DNA from: CANCDA01 sp043757205
GTDB lineage: Bacteria > Pseudomonadota > Gammaproteobacteria > Burkholderiales > Burkholderiaceae_C
DNA length: 13,711 nt
Assembly: GCA_043757205.1 (NCBI GenBank)
Contig: JAYVPU010000305.1
Span: forward strand, 1-13,711
Reading direction: 5' to 3'
Numbering within the stretch: position 1 is the first letter of the stretch; the number at the start of each line of letters is the position of its first letter. A model generated the notes under the pieces. The model saw only the letters and a program-made list of their open reading frames with translations. It did no database searches and was not told the DNA's origin. The position numbers were made by a program, and so were the translations under genes. This document shows, in pieces, positions 7,739-13,592 of the stretch.

Positions 7739-8923
7739 ATGTCTGAACGTGTCATCCCCCTGGTTGATCAGCGCATTTCCTCGCTGGCAAGCCCTGCCGC
7801 CGCCTTTGCGTCGGCCACCCGCATCAGTGCCAACGGCCTGCTGGCCGACCGCCTGGGTCGCCCCCTGCACGATCTGCGCATCAGCGTGACTGATCGCTGC
7901 AACTTTCGCTGCAGCTACTGCATGCCCAAAGAGGTCTTTGACAAAGACTATGCCTACCTGCCCCACAGCTCGCTCTTGTCGTTTGAAGAAATCACCCGCG
8001 TGGCCCGATTGTTTGCCGCCCACGGTGTACGCAAAATTCGCCTGACGGGTGGTGAGCCTCTTTTGCGGAAAAACCTGGAAGTGCTGATCGAGCAACTCGC
8101 CGCTCTGCGTACCGTGGATGGCCAGCCGCTGGACCTGACCCTGACCACCAACGGCTCGCTCTTGGCGCGCAAGGCGCAAGCCCTCAAGGCCGCCGGTCTG
8201 AATCGAGTCACCGTTAGCCTGGACGGCTTGGACGACGTCGTGTTTCGCCGCATGAATGACGTTGACTTTCCCGTGGTCGATGTGCTGGCGGGCATTGAGG
8301 CAGCGCGCGCAGCGGGCCTCGGGCAAGACGATAAGAGTGGCAAAGGCGGCGGCTTGAAGGTCAACATGGTCGTCAAGCGCGGCACCAACGAGCAGGAAAT
8401 CTTGCCCATGGTGCGGCACTTCAAGGGCACGGGCATCGTCTTGCGTTTCATCGAGTACATGGACGTGGGCGCAACCAATGGCTGGCGCATGGACGAGGTG
8501 CTGCCATCGGCTGAGGTGGTCAAACTCATCCACGCGGAGCATCCCCTCATTCAACTTGACCCCAGTGTGGTGGGCGAAACCGCCGAGCGCTGGGGCTTTG
8601 CCGATGCCGCTGGCCGCCACGACAAGGGCGCAGGCGAGATCGGCGTCATCAGTAGCGTGACCCAGGCGTTTTGCCATGACTGCAACCGTGCCCGCCTCTC
8701 CACCGAAGGCAAACTTTACCTGTGCCTGTTTGCCACGCAAGGTCATGACCTGCGATCACTCATCCGGGCGGGGGCCAGCGACGCCGACATCGAATCAGCC
8801 ATCGGCCACATCTGGCAAGGGCGCAGCGACCGCTACTCCGAACTGCGCAGCACGATGGATCCGGACACTACTACGCTGATCCCCGGCCAGCGCCGCGTCG
8901 AAATGAGCTACATCGGAGGCTAA
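7739..8923 (+). CDS. moaA: GTP 3',8-cyclase MoaA (radical SAM)
   Basis: MoaA performs the first step of molybdenum cofactor synthesis: with MoaC it turns GTP into cyclic pyranopterin monophosphate, using S-adenosylmethionine and two Fe-S clusters. The protein has 394 residues. The radical SAM cluster motif CNFRCSYC is at C54/C58/C61, TGGEPLLR at ~103-110, and the second cluster at C312/C315/C329 within FCHDCNRARLSTEGKLYLC. The essential C-terminal Gly-Gly is present (YIGG). It is longer than the E. coli protein (about 329 residues) because of an N-terminal extension of about 40 residues and a Gly/Lys-rich insert near 195-206 (GQDDKSGKGGG); both are features I associate with Burkholderiales MoaA. 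It is first in the moaA-mobA-moeA operon, with mobA starting 7 bp after its stop. Confidence 0.97.
   Translation: MSERVIPLVDQRISSLASPAAAFASATRISANGLLADRLGRPLHDLRISVTDRCNFRCSYCMPKEVFDKDYAYLPHSSLLSFEEITRVARLFAAHGVRKIRLTGGEPLLRKNLEVLIEQLAALRTVDGQPLDLTLTTNGSLLARKAQALKAAGLNRVTVSLDGLDDVVFRRMNDVDFPVVDVLAGIEAARAAGLGQDDKSGKGGGLKVNMVVKRGTNEQEILPMVRHFKGTGIVLRFIEYMDVGATNGWRMDEVLPSAEVVKLIHAEHPLIQLDPSVVGETAERWGFADAAGRHDKGAGEIGVISSVTQAFCHDCNRARLSTEGKLYLCLFATQGHDLRSLIRAGASDADIESAIGHIWQGRSDRYSELRSTMDPDTTTLIPGQRRVEMSYIGG
8915..8919 (+). promoter_or_regulatory. mobA ribosome binding site embedded in the moaA C-terminal codons
   Basis: The GGAGG is formed by the last two sense codons of moaA (GGA GGC, encoding the essential Gly-Gly) and lies 11 nt before the mobA ATG. 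It is the only good Shine-Dalgarno for mobA and supports the start at 8931. Confidence 0.75.
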
Positions 8924-8930
8924 AACAAAA

Positions 8931-9554
8931 ATGATTGATCCCCAAGATATCACCGGCATCATCCTGGCCGGCGGCCGTGGCTCCCGCATGGGGGGCGTGG
9001 ACAAAGGGCTGCAGAACTTCAACGGCATGCCACTGGCGCTGCACACTCTGATGCGCTTGCAAATGCAGGTCGGCCACGTCATGGTCAACGCCAACCGTAA
9101 TCTGGCGGCCTATGAATCGTTTGGTGCCTCCGTCTGGCCCGATGTGCTGGCCGACTACGCTGGGCCGCTGGCGGGCTTTCTCACCGGGCTGGAGCGCTGC
9201 GAAAGTCCATTTCTGGTCACCGTACCCTGCGACACGCCGCTGTTTCCTCTGGATCTAGTGGCACGGCTGGCTGAGGCTCTGGAGCGTGACGATGCCGACA
9301 TTGCCATGGCCGCTGCGCCCGAGGCTGACAAAGAGGGGCAAGTGCAATTGCGCACGCAACCCGTGTTCTGCTTGATGCGCGTTGAACTGATGGAAAGCCT
9401 GGTGGCCTTCACCCATGGCGGCGGTCGCAAGATTGACACCTGGACGGCGCAACACAAAACCGTGGTGGTTCCGTTTGACCAAGTCGGTGATAGTCCGCAA
9501 GCCTTTACCAATGCCAACACGCTCACGGAGTTGCATCAACTTGAAAACCATTGA
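8931..9554 (+). CDS. mobA: Molybdenum cofactor guanylyltransferase MobA
   Basis: MobA joins GMP from GTP to molybdopterin, making the guanine dinucleotide cofactor used by DMSO reductase-type enzymes such as nitrate reductases and formate dehydrogenases. The protein has 207 residues, a normal family length, and is cytoplasmic. The N-terminal nucleotide-binding loop IILAGGRGSRMGGVDKGLQ (~10-28) is intact, followed by DYAGPLAGFLTGLE, VPCDTPLFP (metal-binding Asp) and TQPVFCLMRVEL. Its presence implies that the host makes bis-MGD enzymes, none of which lie in this window. It is translationally close to moaA upstream, and its last 14 bp overlap the start of moeA. Confidence 0.95.
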   Translation: MIDPQDITGIILAGGRGSRMGGVDKGLQNFNGMPLALHTLMRLQMQVGHVMVNANRNLAAYESFGASVWPDVLADYAGPLAGFLTGLERCESPFLVTVPCDTPLFPLDLVARLAEALERDDADIAMAAAPEADKEGQVQLRTQPVFCLMRVELMESLVAFTHGGGRKIDTWTAQHKTVVVPFDQVGDSPQAFTNANTLTELHQLENH

Positions 9555-10872
9555 GCAAATCGCGGCCACGTTGCAAGGTTACGACCCTCAGGCCTTGAGT
9601 GCGAGCGCCGTCAACGACTTCCTTGCGCGTCTGATCGAGCCCATCACCGACACCGAAGAGCTGGGGCTGTTTGACGCGCTGGGTCGCGTGCTGGCGCAGG
9701 CGGTCATCTCCCCCGTCAGCGTGCCACCCCACGACAACTCGGCCATGGACGGCTACGCCTTCAACAGTGCGGCACTCCGGCCCGACGCGCCCGTGGTGTT
9801 GCGCGTCGTGGGCACGGCACTGGCGGGCAAAGCCTGGCCCGGCCAAGTGGCTGCGGGGGAGTGCGTGAAGATCATGACCGGCGCGATCATGCCGACGGGC
9901 TTGGACACCGTGGTGCCGCAAGAACTCGTGACCGTTCGCCCTGAGCTTGTCGAAGGGTTCGCGCAGGCTTCGACAGGCTCAGGGCGAACGGAAATCATCA
10001 GCATCACGCCCGGTCTATTGCAAGCAGGCGACAACCGCCGCCTGAAGGGCGAAGACGTCATGGTGGGCCAAGAGGCGCTACGAAAAGGTGAGCTTCTTAC
10101 GCCCGCATCTATTGGTCTTACGGCTAGTTTAGGTATTGAAACTGTCACCGTATTGCGGCAACTCAAGGTCGCCTACTTCTCCACCGGCGACGAAATTCTG
10201 AGCCTGGGTGAGGCCCCGCGTGAAGGTGCGGTGTTTGACAGCAACCGCTACACCGTCTTTGGCCTGCTCACGCGCATAGGGTGCCAGATGATTGACCTGG
10301 GCGTGGTGCGCGACGACCCGGCCATGCTAGAGGCCGCCTTCACCCAAGCCGCCCTTCAAGCCGACGCCATCATCACCAGCGGCGGCGTGAGCGTGGGCGA
10401 GGCCGACTTCACCAAGACCATGATGAAAAAACTGGGCGACGTGGCCTTTTGGCGCATTGCCATGCGGCCTGGCCGACCGATGGCGGTCGGAAGCATTCCC
10501 GTCCCGGCGGAAAATCGCAGTGCAGTGCTTTTTGGATTACCCGGCAACCCGGTGGCCGTGATGGTGACTTTTCTGGCCTTTGTGCGCCCGGCTCTCTTGC
10601 GCATGATGGGGGCCAACATCCCTGCCCCACCCCTGCTGCGCGCCCGCAGCACAGAGGCCATCCGCAAGAAACCCGGCCGCACCGAGTACCAGCGCGGCAC
10701 GGTCGCCACGGCACCTGACGGCTCTTTGCAAGTTCAAACCACAGGCAACCAGGGTTCGGGCGTGCTCAGCTCCATGGTGCAGGCCAACGGCTTGATCGTC
10801 TTGCATCATGCGCAGGGCAATGTTGCTGCGGGTGAAGAGGTGGATGTGATGATGTTTGGGGGAGCCATCTGA
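9541..10872 (+). CDS. moeA: Molybdopterin molybdenumtransferase MoeA with in-frame palindrome insert
   Basis: MoeA inserts molybdate into adenylylated molybdopterin. The start taken is TTG at 9541, 10 nt after GGAG (9527-9530), giving MKTIEQIAAT and 443 residues; a longer upstream frame only mirrors mobA in another frame. Motifs are PPHDNSAMDGYA (~62-73), IMTGAIMPTGLDTVVPQE (~111-128), the MPT-binding STGDEI (~214-219), TSGGVSVGEADFTK (~279-292), MRPGRPMAVG (~308-317), GLPGNPVAVMVTF (~332-344) and the C-terminal barrel GRTEYQRG (~379-386). About 20 residues near 131-151, between PQE and GDNRR, come from a REP-like palindrome and have no counterpart in the E. coli protein as I recall it. All catalytic motifs are intact, so it is probably functional. 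There is no terminator right after it. Confidence 0.95.
   Translation: MKTIEQIAATLQGYDPQALSASAVNDFLARLIEPITDTEELGLFDALGRVLAQAVISPVSVPPHDNSAMDGYAFNSAALRPDAPVVLRVVGTALAGKAWPGQVAAGECVKIMTGAIMPTGLDTVVPQELVTVRPELVEGFAQASTGSGRTEIISITPGLLQAGDNRRLKGEDVMVGQEALRKGELLTPASIGLTASLGIETVTVLRQLKVAYFSTGDEILSLGEAPREGAVFDSNRYTVFGLLTRIGCQMIDLGVVRDDPAMLEAAFTQAALQADAIITSGGVSVGEADFTKTMMKKLGDVAFWRIAMRPGRPMAVGSIPVPAENRSAVLFGLPGNPVAVMVTFLAFVRPALLRMMGANIPAPPLLRARSTEAIRKKPGRTEYQRGTVATAPDGSLQVQTTGNQGSGVLSSMVQANGLIVLHHAQGNVAAGEEVDVMMFGGAI
9932..9991. repeat. REP-like palindromic element inserted in frame within moeA
   Basis: Two 24-bp arms (9932-9955 and 9968-9991) are reverse complements except for one base and enclose a 12-bp loop. 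The core reads GCCCTGAGCTTGTCGAAG on the left and CTTCGACAGGCTCAGGGC on the right. I recognise this palindrome type as a high-copy dispersed repeat in many proteobacterial genomes. At 60 bp it keeps the moeA frame and encodes VRPELVEGFAQASTGSGRTE, a peptide flavour often seen where this repeat falls in coding DNA. Confidence 0.88.
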
Positions 10873-10995
10873 AACCTGATCGAGAAATATTGCAAAGCGC
10901 CTGTCAACCTCTCCCAAAACTGCGCCGTTACACTAGTACCTCCGAAAAAATTTCGAGGATTTTTCACCTACTGTCACTCTTAAAGGAATTTCAAA
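10873..10995 (+). promoter_or_regulatory. Upstream region of the Ala/Lys-rich exported protein
   Basis: This 123-bp gap after moeA probably holds the promoter of the next gene. A clear ribosome site AAAGGA (10982-10987) lies 8 nt before the ATG. TACACT (10929-10934) could be a -10, but no -35 at normal spacing is convincing. An imperfect palindrome CCTCCGAAA-AAA-TTTCGAGG (10939-10958) could be an operator or an RNA hairpin. No terminator for moeA is visible. Confidence 0.4.
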
Positions 10996-11289
10996 ATGAA
11001 CAAACTTCTCGCTACCCTGATCGCTAGCCTGTTTGCTGTTGCAGCTTTTGCACAAGCACCCGCTGCGCCCGCCGCCCCCGCAATGCCTGCCGCTATGGCC
11101 GCACCAGCAGCAACGGCTGCCCCCGCCAAGGCCGATGCCAAAGCAGACGCCATGAAGGCGAAAGAAGAAAAGGCCGCTGCCGCCAAAAAAGCCAAAGAAG
11201 AGAAAGCCGCTGCTCGCAAAGCCAAGGCAGAAGCCAAAAAAGCCAAAGCCGCAGCCAAGAAAGCCAAAGCTGAAGAAATGAAGAAGTAA
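10996..11289 (+). CDS. Small exported Ala/Lys-rich repetitive protein
   Basis: This 97-residue protein is of unknown function. Residues 1-19 form a signal peptide ending in AFA before QAPAAP, so it is probably periplasmic. An Ala/Pro-rich part (~20-43) precedes a strongly basic Ala/Lys/Glu-rich tail (~44-97) built from repeats such as KAKEEKAAAAK, KAKEEKAAARK and AKAEAKKAKAAAKK, which should form one long charged helix. The composition recalls histone H1-like or TolA-like helices, but the signal peptide argues against a nucleoid role. The start is fixed by AAAGGA 8 nt upstream, and a strong terminator follows 17 bp after the stop, so it is a single-gene unit at its 3' side. Similar short Ala/Lys-rich exported proteins are, from memory, common in Comamonadaceae. 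Confidence 0.8.
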   Translation: MNKLLATLIASLFAVAAFAQAPAAPAAPAMPAAMAAPAATAAPAKADAKADAMKAKEEKAAAAKKAKEEKAAARKAKAEAKKAKAAAKKAKAEEMKK

Positions 11290-11305
11290 TCAGCGTCAAG
11301 CTCTC

Positions 11306-11333
11306 AAAAAGCCCGCAGCCTGCGGGCTTTTTT
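11306..11333 (+). terminator. Rho-independent terminator after the Ala/Lys-rich gene
   Basis: The stem GCCCGCA / TGCGGGC (11311-11317 with 11321-11327) has a GCC loop, is preceded by A5 and followed by T6. The flanking A/T runs extend the stem. It insulates the small gene from the DUF192 gene. Confidence 0.92.
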
Positions 11334-11405
11334 ATGCCTGAACCACGGAAAAACAGGTGGTCTGCGCTACGCTACACGTCAACCCGCAACGATCCACCTC
11401 CGCCC

Positions 11406-11861
11406 ATGAAGCCATTTTTCACTCACCTCGCATTTTTACTATGGGCTCTGACCAGCAGCGCGCAGGCCCAAGACGCGCCGCAATTGAATCTGCCACGCCT
11501 GCAACTCTCGGCGGGCATGCATTTGATTGACACCCAACTGGCCTTGACGCCCGAACAAGGCAGTATCGGTTTGATGTTTCGGCAAGAGATGCCGCAAAAC
11601 GAAGGCATGTTGTTTGTGTTTAAACAGCCTTCCGTCCAATGCTTCTGGATGAAGAACACGTTGCTACCGCTGACCGCCGCATTTGTGGCTGACGACGGCA
11701 CCATCGTCAACCTGGAAGACATGAAACCACAGACCACCAACTCGCATTGTTCGACCAAACTCGTGCGTTACGTGCTGGAAATGAACCTGGGCTGGTTTGC
11801 CAAGCGGGGCATCAAGGCCGGTACAAAGCTAGGGGGGAAACCCTTTAACAGCGCCCGATAG
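11406..11861 (+). CDS. Exported DUF192 (PF02643) family protein
   Basis: This 151-residue protein of unknown biochemical function belongs to the DUF192 family. ATG at 11406 is chosen because it opens a signal peptide (MKPFFTHLAFLLWALTSSAQ, cleavage near residue 21); an upstream in-frame ATG at 11334 touches the preceding terminator and would bury the signal. Family landmarks are TPEQGSIGLMFRQEMPQNEG (~48-67), GMLFVF (~67-72), CFWMKNTLLPLTAAF (~79-93) and RYVLEMNLGWFAKRGIKAG (~121-139). Cysteines 79 and 115 could pair in the periplasm. The ribosome site is weak. It ends 68 bp before the membrane protein gene and is probably co-transcribed with it, as no terminator lies between. Confidence 0.88.
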   Translation: MKPFFTHLAFLLWALTSSAQAQDAPQLNLPRLQLSAGMHLIDTQLALTPEQGSIGLMFRQEMPQNEGMLFVFKQPSVQCFWMKNTLLPLTAAFVADDGTIVNLEDMKPQTTNSHCSTKLVRYVLEMNLGWFAKRGIKAGTKLGGKPFNSAR

Positions 11862-11929
11862 AATGATTTTTGGGTGGTCTAAAGAGCTGTCTTCACCACC
11901 TGACATTTCAACAACACAAGGATGCAACC

Positions 11930-12511
11930 ATGAGTGCCATTTTTCAATCTTTAGGGCGTACCGTTCTAGCCGGGGTCGTTCTGCTGGTGATACTGATGCT
12001 GGCTGTGGGAACCAACGTCAACCTGAGTCACGCTTGGTCCACTTTTTTCATGCGCTGGCTGCACGTGGTGTGCGCCGTGATGTGGGTGGGTTTGCTGTGG
12101 TATTTCAATTTTGTGCAAATCCCTTCTATGCCCAAAATTCCGGATGAGCAAAAGCCCGCCATCAGCAAAGTCATCGCTCCCACAGCGTTGTTCTGGTTCC
12201 GCTGGTCAGCACTGGCCACGGTGGTCACGGGCCTGCTCCTCGCCACCATGAGCGGCTACATTCTTTCGGCCTTGAGTCTGCAAAAACCGGTGACGGCCAT
12301 TGGCATCGGTATGTGGCTGGCGCTGGTCATGGCTTTTAATGTGTGGTTCATCATTTGGCCTAACCAGCAAAAAGCACTGGGCCTGGTGACAGTGGAAGCC
12401 GCTGAAAAAGCCAAGGCTGCTCGCCTGGCGATGCTCACTTCACGCTTCAACACCATGCTCTCCATCCCCATGCTCTTTTGCATGGTGGCCCAGCAAAACG
12501 GCGGGCTGTAA
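11930..12511 (+). CDS. Urate_ox_N / PuuD-like integral membrane protein, no cytochrome domain
   Basis: This is a 193-residue inner-membrane protein with about five hydrophobic spans (~9-27, 40-61, 86-108, 121-144, 171-188). The motifs FFMRWLHVVCAVMWVG (~39-54), ALVMAFNVWFIIWPNQQKAL (~131-150) and NTMLSIPMLFCMVA (~174-187) resemble the N-terminal membrane domain of PuuD-type urate hydroxylases (PF06181). The C-terminal cytochrome c part of true PuuD is absent, so urate oxidation is not supported; it may be a relative that binds haem through histidines such as H45. ATG at 11930 follows AAGGA (11918-11922) by 7 nt; a TTG at 11870 in the same frame is less likely. A strong terminator follows 23 bp after the stop. 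Confidence 0.75.
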   Translation: MSAIFQSLGRTVLAGVVLLVILMLAVGTNVNLSHAWSTFFMRWLHVVCAVMWVGLLWYFNFVQIPSMPKIPDEQKPAISKVIAPTALFWFRWSALATVVTGLLLATMSGYILSALSLQKPVTAIGIGMWLALVMAFNVWFIIWPNQQKALGLVTVEAAEKAKAARLAMLTSRFNTMLSIPMLFCMVAQQNGGL

Positions 12512-12534
12512 ACCACTGTCTTCGCCTTAGTATC

Positions 12535-12564
12535 AAAAAAGCCGACCCACTGGCCGGCTTTTTT
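12535..12564 (+). terminator. Rho-independent terminator after the membrane protein gene
   Basis: A6GCCG (12535-12544) pairs with CGGCT6 (12555-12564) around a 10-nt loop. The loop begins with ACCCAC (12545-12550), which can instead pair with GTGGGT (12565-12570) just downstream, giving a competing fold. This may be chance. Confidence 0.82.
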
Positions 12565-12585
12565 GTGGGTGAAAGATGTTTCCTG

Positions 12586-12603
12586 ACAATAAAGTTTTGA
12601 ACA
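12586..12603. repeat. Direct repeat copy 1 (TAAAGTTTTGAA family)
   Basis: The 18-bp sequence ACAATAAAGTTTTGAACA is identical to copy 3 at 12706-12723. It lies in an AT-richer non-coding stretch upstream of the HNH gene. Confidence 0.8.
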
Positions 12604-12657
12604 ACCGCCGTTAGAAATCAATGACTTAGAACAGTAAAGACCACGATTTTGGCGGTG

Positions 12658-12669
12658 TAAAGTTTTGAA
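12658..12669. repeat. Direct repeat copy 2, core only
   Basis: The 12-bp core TAAAGTTTTGAA is identical to the core of copies 1 and 3, but the flanking bases differ (GTG before, TAA after). The cores start at 12590, 12658 and 12710, so the spacing is uneven (68 and 52 bp). Confidence 0.75.
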
Positions 12670-12705
12670 TAATTGCTGCTTCGAGCGGGATTGGCGCATT
12701 TCAGC

Positions 12706-12723
12706 ACAATAAAGTTTTGAACA
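12706..12723. repeat. Direct repeat copy 3 (TAAAGTTTTGAA family)
   Basis: This is an exact 18-bp match to copy 1. It lies 55 bp before the HNH gene start. Its TTGAAC could serve as a -35, but the bases 17 nt downstream (ATCATC) are a poor -10. Confidence 0.8.
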
Positions 12724-12778
12724 CAGTCTCCTCGCGGGCATCATCAACAAATGGATGGGGAATAAGGAGAGTTGCGAA

Positions 12779-13504
12779 ATGGGGAAAGGCTACAAGGGAA
12801 TGCCATGTGTTTACTGCCTCCAGCGCGAGGCTTGCACCGCTGACCATGTGATCGCTCGGAGTTTCTTTCCCGAAGACAAGCGTGGCGATCTGCCTAAAGT
12901 AGCTGCATGTGCCGAGTGCAACAACGCGAAATCTAAGCTGGAGCATGTCTTGACGGCCATCATGCCTTTTGGCGCACGGCATGCAGATGCAGGCCAAGCC
13001 CTTTTGTCCACAGAACCCAGACTGGCCAAGAACAAAAAACTCCACGCCAACCTAACCACAGGCGTGGCTTACTCGATAAGGTCGATCAACGGTGGTCCCT
13101 GGCAAACCGAAATGACTGTGCCTATTGACCACGCCGACATCGAAAAACTCTGCTGGTTCATCGTCAAGGGGCTGGCACACCACCATTGGCAAGTCACACT
13201 GGGGCCTGAACACTTCGTGCGGGCCTCATTTCTCAAAGAGATGGGGCGGCAACGCTTTGATCCCTTCTTTGCCGGTGCTGCCAGTGCCAAGATCAAGGCA
13301 GATTTGGGTAGTGGCGTCTTCGAATATGAAGGTATGCAGTCTCAAGACTGCCCTGAACTAACCCTGTGGAAAATGTCAATCTATGCAGCAGAAGTTGGTG
13401 GCGACAAAAGCGCCAAAGGGGAACGCAGTTCCGTGATTTATGGCATCAGTGCACCAAAGGCGTGGCCAGCCACTGCGATGTTGATGGATATCCTGGGCAA
13501 ATGA
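12779..13504 (+). CDS. Orphan HNH-endonuclease-like protein
   Basis: This 241-residue protein has an N-terminal zinc-finger HNH-type nuclease signature: CVYC (C10, C13), DHVIARSFFP (D22-H23) and CAECNNAKS (C44, C47, N48), the usual CxxC / DH / CxxCN order of beta-beta-alpha-metal nucleases. The remaining ~185 residues (with GLAHHHWQVTLGPEHF and a Trp-rich helix near 124-138) are not recognised and may be a specificity or partner domain. ATG at 12779 is chosen because AAGGAG (12764-12769) lies 9 nt upstream; ATGs at 12751 and 12755 have no such site. No methylase or partner gene is next to it and no transposase is visible. It could be a defence nuclease, a mobile-element cargo gene or a homing-type relic. 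Activity is inferred only from the motif. Confidence 0.8.
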   Translation: MGKGYKGMPCVYCLQREACTADHVIARSFFPEDKRGDLPKVAACAECNNAKSKLEHVLTAIMPFGARHADAGQALLSTEPRLAKNKKLHANLTTGVAYSIRSINGGPWQTEMTVPIDHADIEKLCWFIVKGLAHHHWQVTLGPEHFVRASFLKEMGRQRFDPFFAGAASAKIKADLGSGVFEYEGMQSQDCPELTLWKMSIYAAEVGGDKSAKGERSSVIYGISAPKAWPATAMLMDILGK

Positions 13505-13592
13505 TGCGCCCGCTAAACGCCACAGGGAATAGAGAACTACCTCCTTCTCACCAGCATTAAGCTCTCCCGATTCCCAACGAGCCGCCGCCCGC

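Noticed and set aside
7661..8746. 361-codon minus-strand frame opposite moaA
   Set aside because: It mirrors moaA, has a His/Gln/Ala-rich composition and no recognisable domain; moaA motifs are complete on the other strand.
10980..11267. Minus-strand frame reading as a hydrophobic Ala/Leu-rich peptide opposite the Ala/Lys-rich gene
   Set aside because: It is the complement of Ala/Lys repeats (GCC/AAG read as GGC/CTT in a shifted frame), has no ribosome site, and the + strand gene has a ribosome site, a signal peptide and a terminator.
12586..12723. Possible CRISPR array or integron attC site
   Set aside because: There are only three copies, the spacing is uneven (68 and 52 bp), one copy is shortened and no cas genes are seen. 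GTTAGAA at 12610-12616 fails the attC core GTTRRRY and no paired core is present.
12256..12750. 164-codon minus-strand frame across the membrane protein gene and the triple repeat
   Set aside because: It runs through the terminator and the repeats, and its apparent repeated peptide is only the translated direct repeat.
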